Below, piece after piece: positions 29,726 through 38,116 of a stretch of 64,000 nt of DNA. The DNA lies in NCBI RefSeq assembly GCF_008727875.1, contig NZ_VTWS01000002.1, forward strand, positions 744,001 through 808,000, written 5' to 3'. The position numbers were made by a program, and so were the translations under genes. The stretch comes from Larkinella humicola (GTDB lineage Bacteria; Bacteroidota; Bacteroidia; Cytophagales; Spirosomataceae). The notes beneath the pieces were generated by a model. That model did not search any database and was not told the DNA's origin. It worked only from the letters and a program-made list of their open reading frames with translations. The stretch's first letter is position 1. Every line of letters starts with the position of its first letter.

Positions 29726-30667
29726 GTGTACGAACTTCTCCAGGTAGAAAACCCGCTTCCGGAACAGATTCCGCCGTTCTGCCAGGACGGTTTTCTGTTC
29801 CTTCAGGTCCGTCACCTGCTCAACCAGCCGGATCGACCGCTCCACTATTTTGCCCTTCTCAACCCCAAAACCGGCCGGGCCGACGCCCGTTGTGCGGTTT
29901 TTATCCGCGACGACTGGGCCATCAGCCCGTCGGCCGCATCGTTTGGTTCCATTGAGTTTTCGGATGAGTTGCCGGACGAAGAACTAGTCCGACTGGTGGA
30001 CGCCGTAGTAACAACTAGTAAAAAATTACTAGTCCAGGGCCTTCGAATAGTCAACTACCCGGATTGTTATTTGCCGGTTCATTCCCAGCAACTTCGTGCG
30101 ATATTGCTGGACGCCGGTTTTGCGGTGAAATATGAAGAACTGAATCAACACCTGCCGGTCAGCGCACGTTCCTTTACTGAACACCTGCATGCCGCCGAAC
30201 GACGGCGCCTTCGAAAATGCCAGCAGGCCGGTTTTACGACTCAAATCTGGGAAAAACCAGACGCGGACACTTTGTTTGCGTTCATCCGGAAAGCGCGGTT
30301 GCGGAAAAACCTGCCTTTATCAATGAGCAGCAAAGAGCTTGCCAATCTTCTCTCGAATTTCGGGGAAGTCTGCCCGGTTTTTACGGTGTGTGATGGCGAC
30401 CAACTCATTGCCGCCTGCCTGGGCATTCGCGTTGCGCCCGGTATTCTCTATTACTTCCTGCCCGCCGATCAGGAAGATTATCAACAGTTTAGCCCTTCGG
30501 TGATGTTGGTCGAAAATCTGTACACCCATTGCCAGCAACACCAGGTTCCGTTGCTAGATCTGGGCATTTCGACCAGCCATGGCATTCGGAACGAGGGACT
30601 AATTCGGTTTAAAAGCCAATTGGGCGCGGTGGAGTCGGCGAAGCTGGTGTTTGAGATGCGGTTTTGA
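29726..30667 (+). CDS. GNAT/FemAB-like acyltransferase
   Basis: 313 aa, GTG start. It looks like a double GNAT-fold protein of the FemAB-like type: an N-terminal half with ...RCAVFIRDDWAISPSAASFG, a linker with AAERRRLRKCQQAGFTTQIW, and a C-terminal half with FTVCDGDQLIAACLGIRVAP, ILYYFLPADQEDYQQFSPSV and LDLGISTSHGIRNEGLIRFK, which resembles the acyl-transfer domain of FemAB-like proteins in exopolysaccharide clusters. The acceptor is unknown. It starts 30 bp after the Ppx gene and may be in the same unit. Confidence 0.7.
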   Translation: MYELLQVENPLPEQIPPFCQDGFLFLQVRHLLNQPDRPLHYFALLNPKTGRADARCAVFIRDDWAISPSAASFGSIEFSDELPDEELVRLVDAVVTTSKKLLVQGLRIVNYPDCYLPVHSQQLRAILLDAGFAVKYEELNQHLPVSARSFTEHLHAAERRRLRKCQQAGFTTQIWEKPDADTLFAFIRKARLRKNLPLSMSSKELANLLSNFGEVCPVFTVCDGDQLIAACLGIRVAPGILYYFLPADQEDYQQFSPSVMLVENLYTHCQQHQVPLLDLGISTSHGIRNEGLIRFKSQLGAVESAKLVFEMRF

Positions 30668-30745
30668 TATAGACTTTGTGGTAAGACAATATTTGTGGGA
30701 GTGAAATAATTCTTCTTACTTAATCACAAATTCTACGTATAAAAT

Positions 30746-31084
30746 ATGGTACTACCTACTCAAGTCAACGAAATCGCTGCTTTAGTTGGCCTTACAGATA
30801 AAGAAATGGCTTATGTTTTGGGTCTGACACCCCGCAATCTCCACCGGCTTCTCTCTGAACAAAACTTAAATATTGAAGCATCAGAACGGCTTTTGCTACT
30901 AACAAACGTTTTAGTACATGCATTAGACACGTTTGAAGGGCGCACCGCCACCATTTTAAGCTGGCTAAAAACGCCAATTCGGGAATTAAACGATCAGACT
31001 CCGCTTCAGTTGATGGATAGGATTAGCGGTTTTACGTTGGTCAACGATGTCTTAGGTCGGCTGGACTACGGTTTACCTGCCTGA
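30746..31084 (+). CDS. Orphan Xre/MbcA/ParS-type antitoxin (DUF2384)
   Basis: 112 aa. The N-terminal half is an Xre-like helix-turn-helix (ALVGLTDKEMAYVLGLTPRN). The C-terminal half is the toxin-binding MbcA/ParS domain with the characteristic ASERLLLLTNVLVHALDTF, WLKTPIRELNDQTPLQLMD and ending VNDVLGRLDYGLPA. In this family a RES-domain (NAD-degrading) toxin gene normally follows within a few bases. Here no ORF follows; a 280-bp stretch of nested palindromes does. Its codon use is more AT-rich than its neighbours. I therefore read it as an orphan antitoxin after toxin loss or a recent acquisition. Confidence 0.85.
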   Translation: MVLPTQVNEIAALVGLTDKEMAYVLGLTPRNLHRLLSEQNLNIEASERLLLLTNVLVHALDTFEGRTATILSWLKTPIRELNDQTPLQLMDRISGFTLVNDVLGRLDYGLPA

Positions 31085-31148
31085 TGTGCATCACTTAACA
31101 TAATTTCCCATATTCACTCCATAAGCCTGTAGTTTTATCATTTTCTGA

Positions 31149-31301
31149 GATGCCGTTAGGCATCAAATGTTTGTAGTAAACGTCTCCACTTACAATTTGG
31201 TCGCGTAGCGATCCAACCTTCGCCTGTTTGTTAGATCGCTACGCGACCAAAATGGAGATACAGATTCTATCGAGCTACAAACATCCAGTCGCTAACGCGA
31301 C
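31149..31301. repeat. Family E nested palindrome cluster
   Basis: From left to right: GATGCCGTTAGGCATC (31149-31164); an outer pair ATGTTTGTAG (31168-31177) / CTACAAACAT (31275-31284); an inner perfect 18-bp pair TTTGGTCGCGTAGCGATC (31196-31213) / GATCGCTACGCGACCAAA (31234-31251); then GTCGCTAACGCGAC (31288-31301). It occupies the position where the toxin gene of the antitoxin at 30746 would be expected. No gene is visible in 31085-31368. Confidence 0.85.
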
Positions 31302-31368
31302 CTGTTTACCGTCGAGACAATTTAGAGGTATCTAATTAAAGAATCTGTGGATGTTCTGATCATTGTGA

Positions 31369-32877
31369 TCACCGCCGTCGAAAGCCCCGCACACGCCCCA
31401 GCACTGACCCCATTAAGCCATTCATATCATCCGACACCCGGAACCACAGAATCAGCCCGGCAAACAGGCCCGCCAGCACCAGCGAGCGTCCGATAATGCT
31501 GAGCAACACCAGCCACAGCGAACCGTTCCACTCCGGCAGAATCAGCGACACGCCGTAGACCAGCACCAAAACCGCCAGAGCCTTAACACCCGAAAACGTG
31601 AACGGCAGGATTCGGAAAAACACCCAGACCAACCCCACTTTGCTCAGCGCAAAAACCAGCGTGGTGAGCGTGGTGGCAAAAGCCGCTCCGTCGATGCCGT
31701 AGCGTGGAATCAGGTAGGCGTTGGCGCCAATGGCCAGGCAGGCCATCACAATCATCAGCAACGTGGCGTAGCGGTAGTATTTGGAGTAATTGATAATTTC
31801 GCCGTTCACACCCGTAGCCATCTCAAACAGCTTCGCCGACGCCAGCAACAATACCACGTGTTTGCCCTGCCGGTAGATGTCGGCTTTCGGCAGCAGGCTG
31901 AAAATACCATCGATATTGGTCCAGATCAGTAGAAAAACCAGACCACCCGCCAGCAACTGATTCAGCGACGACTTGTGGTACAGTTCCTGAACGTGCGCCA
32001 TGTCGTTCTGTCGTAAGGAATTGGAAACCAGTGGCGTCGAAATCTGCGTGATGGTTTTTCGGGGAATTTCAATAATGCCGGCAATGTAGGTCGCGATGAT
32101 AAAAATAGCGGCATTGGTCAGTCCTTCGCCACCGGAAAGCATCGTGCGGTCGATGAAATACACCACCTGCGTGCCGACGCCCCCCATGACGACAAACAGA
32201 CCGAAGTAAATCATCTGCCGAAACATGCCGTCTTTCAACCGCGTCACATCGAACCGCAACTTTAATTTACCCAACTGATAAATATACACCAGCAGAATCA
32301 CCACCGCCAGACCGTACGATGCAACCATCAGGTAGAGCATCCAGTCGAAATTGTACCAGCCCAGTCCGAACAGCAGAATTACCAGCACATTCGCCAGTTT
32401 CAGATACACTTCGCGAATGAACGTCGGGATGGCAATGCGGGCATTGTTACGGCAGTAGGCTTCCAGCACGGAGATATAAATCCAGAAAATCGTGAGCGGC
32501 ACCACCAGCACATGATACGGAATCAGCCCCGCTGATTTTTCGGCAAAATAATCCTGAATGGGTTGTTCGAACAGAAAATAAGCCGCCGTAAACAGGCTGA
32601 TTCCAATCAGGGGAAAAGCCAGCAGGAAACCCAGAAAGCCGTTGTTCTGCGTTTTGTCATCGCGGAAATAGCCAAAAAACCGGTCGGTGATAAACGGCGC
32701 ACCGAGGTGGGCAAAAGCGGCAAAAAGCAGGCTATTTTCCAGTAACAAACGCGAAATCGCCAGTTGGTCGGTCGACAGAAAGTGCAGCGAAACGTACAAC
32801 TGGTTAATGATCCCGATGCCGACTCCGATGTAGGAACCGATGCTGGCTTTCAGGCTTTGACGAATGACAATTCCCAT
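31369..32877 (-). CDS. Polysaccharide flippase (Wzx/MATE-like)
   Basis: 502 aa with about 12-14 hydrophobic segments spread over the whole length and short polar loops, the topology of MOP-superfamily oligosaccharide flippases. The N-terminal part reads QSLKASIGSYIGVGIGIINQ, as in Wzx-like proteins. It should move lipid-linked oligosaccharide units across the inner membrane. It is the last gene of a minus-strand set of flippase, methyltransferase, GT4 and methyltransferase, with gaps of 9 bp or overlaps. Confidence 0.9.
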   Translation of the reverse strand: MGIVIRQSLKASIGSYIGVGIGIINQLYVSLHFLSTDQLAISRLLLENSLLFAAFAHLGAPFITDRFFGYFRDDKTQNNGFLGFLLAFPLIGISLFTAAYFLFEQPIQDYFAEKSAGLIPYHVLVVPLTIFWIYISVLEAYCRNNARIAIPTFIREVYLKLANVLVILLFGLGWYNFDWMLYLMVASYGLAVVILLVYIYQLGKLKLRFDVTRLKDGMFRQMIYFGLFVVMGGVGTQVVYFIDRTMLSGGEGLTNAAIFIIATYIAGIIEIPRKTITQISTPLVSNSLRQNDMAHVQELYHKSSLNQLLAGGLVFLLIWTNIDGIFSLLPKADIYRQGKHVVLLLASAKLFEMATGVNGEIINYSKYYRYATLLMIVMACLAIGANAYLIPRYGIDGAAFATTLTTLVFALSKVGLVWVFFRILPFTFSGVKALAVLVLVYGVSLILPEWNGSLWLVLLSIIGRSLVLAGLFAGLILWFRVSDDMNGLMGSVLGRVRGFRRR

Positions 32878-32886
32878 GTGTTTTGG

Positions 32887-33786
32887 TTACGCTCCCTTTC
32901 GATAAATGGCGACCACCGTGGCCCCGTCGGACATAATCGGCAGGCGTTTGGCCACAAACCGGGTCGATTTATAGACGAGCGACGCGAACAGATTTCGGCC
33001 CAGGTGTTTTTCCAGCCACAGGCGATAGCCGAGACTCCGGTGCGTCACTGAAGCCGGTTCGTTTCGGATTTCAACCACGGTCAGCCCCATCCACTCACCG
33101 GCATATTTCAACGAAACCGGGTCCCAGAGCAGGGTGTGGTGGGGCGGCAGATTCAGCGTATGGTACGGATCTTCCCGGAAATAATACGAGGCATTATTCG
33201 GAACGCCAATGGCCAGCAAACCGCCCGGTTTGACGCACTGAGCCGCCTGCCGAAAGAAATCGCCGACCTTGTTGACGTGCTCGAAAACCTGAAACGCACA
33301 AACGACATCGTATTGGCCTTCATGCTGTTGGGCGTGAATTTTCAAATCTTCGTTGATGATGTTGACCCCGATTTTCTTGCCGTACGCAATTGCGTCGTCG
33401 TTCAGTTCCAGCCCCAAACCGTTCGCTCCTTTTTCGGGCAGCCGCTTTAGAAAGTACCCGTTGCCGCTGCCAATTTCCAGCACCCGGTCGCCCGATTTGA
33501 GGTGTTGAAACACCAGCTCATGCTCCCACTTCCACGGGCTGTAATACCCTTTGTAATGCTTGCCCAGATCGGCGTAAAAATCCGCATCACCCGCCAGCGA
33601 AAACGGGTAATAAAACCGCAGTTTCGACTGGTTGCATTCATAAATCATCACCTCGTCCATCCCGGCAAAATACCGGCTGACGTCCATCCCGAACTGATCG
33701 CGATACCGTTGTTCGATGGTGCGGGCGTTCAGGCTCCGAACGGGCGAAACCGCGGGCGAGTTGGTGAGCGGTGAGCGTACGGTCAT
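32887..33786 (-). CDS. Class I SAM-dependent methyltransferase
   Basis: 299 aa. The Rossmann fold is clear: motif I VLEIGSGNGYFLKRL, an acidic residue after LGLEL, YDVVCAFQVFEHV (motif II) and CVKPGGLLAIGVPN (motif III). An N-terminal ~85-residue extension (RTIEQRYRDQFGMDVSRYF and SLAGDADFYADLG) precedes it, typical of methyltransferases in glycan clusters. It overlaps the GT4 gene by 4 nt and is 9 bp from the flippase gene, so it is part of one operon. A sugar methylation role is inferred. Confidence 0.85.
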   Translation of the reverse strand: MTVRSPLTNSPAVSPVRSLNARTIEQRYRDQFGMDVSRYFAGMDEVMIYECNQSKLRFYYPFSLAGDADFYADLGKHYKGYYSPWKWEHELVFQHLKSGDRVLEIGSGNGYFLKRLPEKGANGLGLELNDDAIAYGKKIGVNIINEDLKIHAQQHEGQYDVVCAFQVFEHVNKVGDFFRQAAQCVKPGGLLAIGVPNNASYYFREDPYHTLNLPPHHTLLWDPVSLKYAGEWMGLTVVEIRNEPASVTHRSLGYRLWLEKHLGRNLFASLVYKSTRFVAKRLPIMSDGATVVAIYRKGA

Positions 33787-34883
33787 AGTTCCAATAGACG
33801 GTTTAATTCCTGGATGCGGTCACGCATTTCGTATTCATTGATCATTTTTTGCCGGGCATTCCGACCCAGTTCACCAGCCAGTTTGGGCTCGTCCAGCAAC
33901 TGAACCATGTACTTCGCCATACCCTGGTAATCACCTTCTTCGACCAGAAAACCGGTCACGCCGTGTTCGACGGCTTCCTTGATGCCCGCGTGGCGGGTGC
34001 TGACAATCGGCAAACCGGCGGCCGAGGCTTCCAGCACCGTATTGGGCGTTCCTTCCGAATCGCCGTTCACCGGATTCACCATCGAATGCTGGGCGAAAAG
34101 CCGGGCTTTTTTGTGCCATTCCGCAATTTCCGCAGCGGTTTTGACCCCGACCAACTGAACAGCGTATTTCAACTGCAGTTCATCGACCAGCTTTTTACAG
34201 GCTTCGAACAATTCACCCCCGCCAATCATCACCAGCCTGGCATCCGGATGCCGGTCCAGTACTTTATCAAACGCCCGAATCGTCAGTTGTGGCGCTTTTT
34301 TGGCCGTAAACCGTCCGACGGTTACAATCAGCTTTTCCGCTTTTTCCGGCTCGGCCCCGGCGAATAAGTCCGTTTCAACGCCGTACGGATTTCGGTGAAC
34401 TTTGTGAGGATCAGCACCCAGACGGACGAGTTGTTCCACCATATCGTTGGAAACCGCCACAATCGCTTTGGCCTGCGCAAAGAGCTGGCGGTATGGCGTT
34501 TCGAGCTTTCTGAGCGTTTCTTTCTCGACCGCATCGAAGCCGTGAAAATGCACGACCAGCGGCACATTTGCCTTTCGGCAAGCGGCCATCACATGGCAAG
34601 CCGTCGGGCCGTATTCTGCCAGCAACACATCCGGGCGGTTTTTTTTCAAATACCGGGTTAGAAAATGGGTGTAAAAAGCCGGGTAGAGCGCCGACACCAC
34701 CCGCTTGATACCCACCCGAATCGGCTCGGCCAGCGGCATCCGGATGATCGTGTCGCCGTCCGGCGTGCGATACGGTCGCCAACCACCGGAGAGCGTCAAT
34801 TCGGGCTTCAAATACGCGATATGGTTGTGAATAAAGGTCTCCGAATAGCTGTTTTTGTTCGGATAGGCAATGCAGATTTTCAT
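33783..34883 (-). CDS. GT4-family glycosyltransferase
   Basis: 366 aa, GT-B fold. The N-terminal domain starts KICIAYPNKNSYSETFIHNH, a common opening of colanic-acid-type transferases. The C-terminal domain has VTVGRFTAKKAPQLTIRAF, GGGELFEACKKLVDEL and the nucleotide-sugar site EGTPNTVLEASAAGLPIVST (E-x7-E), followed by AVEHGVTGFLVEEGD. I start it at 34883; a longer frame to 34913 translates the end of the upstream gene. It overlaps neighbours by 4 nt on both sides. The sugar and acceptor are unknown. Confidence 0.92.
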   Translation of the reverse strand: MKICIAYPNKNSYSETFIHNHIAYLKPELTLSGGWRPYRTPDGDTIIRMPLAEPIRVGIKRVVSALYPAFYTHFLTRYLKKNRPDVLLAEYGPTACHVMAACRKANVPLVVHFHGFDAVEKETLRKLETPYRQLFAQAKAIVAVSNDMVEQLVRLGADPHKVHRNPYGVETDLFAGAEPEKAEKLIVTVGRFTAKKAPQLTIRAFDKVLDRHPDARLVMIGGGELFEACKKLVDELQLKYAVQLVGVKTAAEIAEWHKKARLFAQHSMVNPVNGDSEGTPNTVLEASAAGLPIVSTRHAGIKEAVEHGVTGFLVEEGDYQGMAKYMVQLLDEPKLAGELGRNARQKMINEYEMRDRIQELNRLLEL

Positions 34884-35605
34884 AGCTTCCGGCCGACGAC
34901 CAAATACGTACACGCGTCCTTGTCCTTCGTTTCCTGAGATGTCGTTTTGTCAAACAGGCTGATTGATGCCTGCATGATGAGCGCAAACGGTGGCCACAGC
35001 CAGCGCGGTATTTTGAACAGAAAACCGTCCTGAAACAGTTGCAAACCCATTGCCGAGCGTCCGATAATGCCCCGAAACGAGACGATTTCAAAACCGTTGC
35101 GGGCCACAATTTTCTGTAAACCGGCGGAGGTCCAGCGCCAGTAATCCGTAGGGTCGGGGTGATACATCCAGTACCCGTGTGTCGTCAGCAGCAACAAACC
35201 GCCCGGTTTCAGAATCCGGCACGCTTCCTGCAAATAGCCTTCGGGATCTTCGACGTGTTCCAGCACCTGCGTCGACAACACCACATCCACCTGCGCGTCG
35301 TCCATGCCAATGCGGCTGTCGGAGCCAATGTAGACATCGGCGTGCGGGTTCCAGTCGAGGTCGATGCCAATGTACTGCACCTGTTCGGGCGGAAAAAGCG
35401 ACACGTAGGGTTTGGTTCCGCAGCCGTAATCAGCCAGTTTGATCCGCCCGGTTTTCGTCAGCGGATCGATGAACGTGGTTCTGGCATACTGCACCAACTC
35501 CCTGAGTTTGATCAGATAATACCGCCGGGGATTGGTCAGTGGAGGTTTAATCCGGTAATGCTCAGACGGATCGTCCGGCATCGCTTCAGCGCGGATTGTT
35601 GTCAT
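34880..35605 (-). CDS. SAM-dependent methyltransferase (first gene of glycan operon)
   Basis: 241 aa. Motifs: KLADYGCGTKPYVSLF (motif I), YIGIDLDWNPHADVY, DVVLSTQVLEHVEDPEGYL and ILKPGGLLLLTTHGYWMYHP. The C-terminal part has a hydrophobic patch (IPRWLWPPFALIMQASISLF) that may associate with the membrane. It is the promoter-proximal gene of the four-gene minus-strand operon ending with the flippase. The acceptor is unknown. Confidence 0.87.
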   Translation of the reverse strand: MTTIRAEAMPDDPSEHYRIKPPLTNPRRYYLIKLRELVQYARTTFIDPLTKTGRIKLADYGCGTKPYVSLFPPEQVQYIGIDLDWNPHADVYIGSDSRIGMDDAQVDVVLSTQVLEHVEDPEGYLQEACRILKPGGLLLLTTHGYWMYHPDPTDYWRWTSAGLQKIVARNGFEIVSFRGIIGRSAMGLQLFQDGFLFKIPRWLWPPFALIMQASISLFDKTTSQETKDKDACTYLVVGRKL

Positions 35606-35772
35606 AATGAAATAGAAACGTCGTGGTGCGGCCCGGTTTGAACGGAAACCGGCTGATTTTCAGAAATACCAACCAAATCAGCCCTGATACGCGTACGATT
35701 TGTGGTGCGTATTGGCATTGTAAACACAAAGAAAGCAGAGACGATGCAAATAATTAAGTAATCTTGTAATTA

Positions 35773-35918
35773 GTTTACGGTATTCGGTTTTCTGTTTACG
35801 GTGGCTGGCGCAAGATACCTACACATACTTGATCGTGCGTTTAAAAGCACGCGTCAGCCACCGTAAACAGAAAACCGTAAACCGAATACCGTAAACCGAA
35901 TACCGTAAACCGAATACT
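35773..35918. repeat. Family A hairpin, copy 2, with 14-bp tandem iterations
   Basis: Left arm from 35773 to 35811 ends in GGTGGCTGGCGC; right arm starts GCGTCAGCCACCGTAAACAG at 35851. The right arm carries an extra 7 nt (TAAACCG) and then runs into tandem copies of CGAATACCGTAAAC (about 2.5 units to 35918). The loop is ~39 nt. It ends 3 nt before the ATG of the GT2 gene (35922), so it must be part of that gene's leader. The rest of the 35606-35772 gap shows nothing I can name. Confidence 0.88.
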
Positions 35919-35921
35919 ATA

Positions 35922-36824
35922 ATGCCCCTCTCCCCCATCGTTTTATTTTGTTATAACCGCGTCGATCACCTGCGGGAAACGATTAACTATCTGGCTAAAA
36001 ACCCATTAGCCCGAGAAAGTATCCTTTATATTTTTTCAGACGGGCCAAAAACGAATCCGGCGGTTGGGAAAGAAGACGCAGAACGGGTGCAAAAAGTCCG
36101 TTCCTATTTGCCGACGATTGAAGGCTTTGCGGACGTCCGCATCAAGGAAGCCGAAACGAATCAGGGCCTGGCCAACTCCGTAATCCGGGGCGTTTCGGAG
36201 GTGATTGCGCAACATGGCCGCGTGATTGTCATGGAAGATGACATCATCTGTACGACCGATTTCCTCGATTTTCAGAATGCGGCTCTGGATTTTTACGAAC
36301 ACCATCCGCTGGTTTTTTCGATTTCTGGCTACTTGTATCCGTTTTCCATTCCGTCCACTTATTCCGAGGACGTTTTACTGTTGCCGCGCGCGTCGTCGCT
36401 CGGCTGGTCGACCTGGAAAAACCGCTGGGAATTGTCCGATTGGTCGGTGGCGGATTATAACCAGTTTATCCAGGATTCGAAAGCCCGGCAGGCTTTTTCG
36501 GCCAGTGGCAGCGACCTGATTCCGATGTTTGCCAAGCAGCAAAAGGGCCTGATCAGTTCCTGGGCCATCCGCTGGAGTTACACGCATTTCAGGCAAAAGC
36601 GGTATTGTCTGTATCCGATCCGGTCGAAAGTCGAACACATTGGCTACGACGCCGGCACCAACTTTGGCCGGTTCAGCCGGTTTCAGAACACGGCGCTTCA
36701 CGAAGGCAAAATCAAACTAACAGCAGATGTTCAGGTTAACCCGGAGGTGGTTCAAAACCTCAAACGACATTTCAAACCAAGTTTGCTGCGGCAGATGATC
36801 AACCGGTATAAGTACGGTATTTAA
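35922..36824 (+). CDS. GT2-like glycosyltransferase
   Basis: 300 aa, GT-A fold. The N-terminus LSPIVLFCYNRVDHLRETIN is the nucleotide-sugar-binding start, YIFSDGP follows, and VIVMEDDIICTTDFLDF contains the acidic D-x-D-like metal site. SSLGWSTWKNRWELSDW and SSWAIRWSYTHFRQKRYCL are typical of transferases of the GNT-I-like group found in polysaccharide clusters. Acceptor and sugar are unknown. It is transcribed divergently from the methyltransferase/GT4/flippase operon, with a family A hairpin in its leader. Confidence 0.85.
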   Translation: MPLSPIVLFCYNRVDHLRETINYLAKNPLARESILYIFSDGPKTNPAVGKEDAERVQKVRSYLPTIEGFADVRIKEAETNQGLANSVIRGVSEVIAQHGRVIVMEDDIICTTDFLDFQNAALDFYEHHPLVFSISGYLYPFSIPSTYSEDVLLLPRASSLGWSTWKNRWELSDWSVADYNQFIQDSKARQAFSASGSDLIPMFAKQQKGLISSWAIRWSYTHFRQKRYCLYPIRSKVEHIGYDAGTNFGRFSRFQNTALHEGKIKLTADVQVNPEVVQNLKRHFKPSLLRQMINRYKYGI

Positions 36825-36892
36825 GGATCTTTATCCCGCCGAAAAAGTTGAAGAATCGTCGTATTCATCCATTCCAGTTCCTGTAGCGACTC

Positions 36893-38050
36893 ATGCAACC
36901 AACGTCTACTTCGCACACAAACGACCCAAACCGGGACACTCTTCGGTCGGTGAGTTCCTCCCGGCTTCTTTCCCTCGACACCTTCCGGGGCATCACCGTT
37001 GCGGCCATGATTCTGGTCAACAATCCCGGCGACTGGGGCCACATCTACGCCCCGCTGGGACACGCCCACTGGCACGGCTGGACGCCCACCGACCTCATTT
37101 TTCCGTTTTTCCTCTTCATTGTTGGCGTATCGATTTCGTATGCGCTGCAGCAGAAGGACCGGGCCGGACTGGCGGGAAAAATTGTGAAGCGAAGTCTGAT
37201 CCTGTTTAGTCTGGGTTTGTTTCTGAACCTGTTTCCGAAATTTGATTTCACGACCGTCCGGATTCCGGGCGTTTTGCAGCGGATTGCGCTGGTGTATCTG
37301 GCCTGTTCGCTGATTTACATCAAAACCGACACCCGAACGCAGGGCTGGCTGGTCGGGATTTTGCTCGTCGGCTACTGGCTGTTGATGTCGTTCGTTCCCG
37401 TGCCGGATTTTGGCCCGGCCAATCTGGAAGCCGAAACCAACCTCGGTGCCTGGATCGACCGAACTTTGCTGAGCGGACACCTATGGAAAACCTCGAAAAT
37501 CTGGGACCCCGAAGGACTACTAAGCACTCTGCCCGCCATTGCCACCGGCCTGTCCGGAATTCTGGCCGGAACGCTCCTGAAATCCCGCCGACCGGAAGCA
37601 GAAAAAGCGGTCTGGCTGTTCGTAGCGGGTTGTTTCTCTTTATTGGGGGCTTACGTCTGGAATGGCTTTTTTCCGATCAACAAATCCCTCTGGACCAGCT
37701 CGTTCGTGTTGCTCACTTCCGGTTTGGCGTTGCAGGGACTGGCCTTGTGCTACTGGCTGATCGACGTGCAGGGTTATAAAAAATGGACCAAACCGTTCGT
37801 GGCCTTCGGCGTCAATGCCATCACGGTTTTCTTTCTCTCCGGTCTGATTCCGCGCATTTTGAACATGATCAAAGTGCAGCAGCCCGATGGCGCGGAAATC
37901 GGCGCGAAGGAGTGGCTGTACCAAACGTTGTTTGTGCCGTATTTCGAAAGTCCGTACAATGCGTCGCTGGCCGGGGCGCTGACCTTTGTGTTGATCTGGT
38001 TCGGGATTCTGGGCTGGATGTATCAACAAAAAATCATTATTAAAGTATAA
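36893..38050 (+). CDS. DUF5009/HGSNAT-like membrane acyltransferase
   Basis: 385 aa with about ten membrane segments. The diagnostic N-terminus is LLSLDTFRGITVAAMILVNN, followed by HAHWHGWTPTDLIFPFFLFI, the family's conserved histidine and W-x-D-x-x-F motifs. This matches heparan-alpha-glucosaminide N-acetyltransferase-like proteins (NagX, DUF5009), thought to acetylate amino sugars across the membrane. Substrate here is unknown. It follows the GT2 gene by 68 bp on the same strand. Confidence 0.9.
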   Translation: MQPTSTSHTNDPNRDTLRSVSSSRLLSLDTFRGITVAAMILVNNPGDWGHIYAPLGHAHWHGWTPTDLIFPFFLFIVGVSISYALQQKDRAGLAGKIVKRSLILFSLGLFLNLFPKFDFTTVRIPGVLQRIALVYLACSLIYIKTDTRTQGWLVGILLVGYWLLMSFVPVPDFGPANLEAETNLGAWIDRTLLSGHLWKTSKIWDPEGLLSTLPAIATGLSGILAGTLLKSRRPEAEKAVWLFVAGCFSLLGAYVWNGFFPINKSLWTSSFVLLTSGLALQGLALCYWLIDVQGYKKWTKPFVAFGVNAITVFFLSGLIPRILNMIKVQQPDGAEIGAKEWLYQTLFVPYFESPYNASLAGALTFVLIWFGILGWMYQQKIIIKV

Positions 38051-38116
38051 ATAATGCCGCTAATTTTGAGTTAACACAGCAGACACGTAATCCGCTGTGT
38101 TTTCAAAACCGACCTA

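Noticed and set aside
29986-30034. Three ACTAGT sites and an ACTAGTA...TACTAGT dyad inside the GNAT gene
   Set aside because: Lies in coding sequence without frame disruption; short and most likely coincidental.
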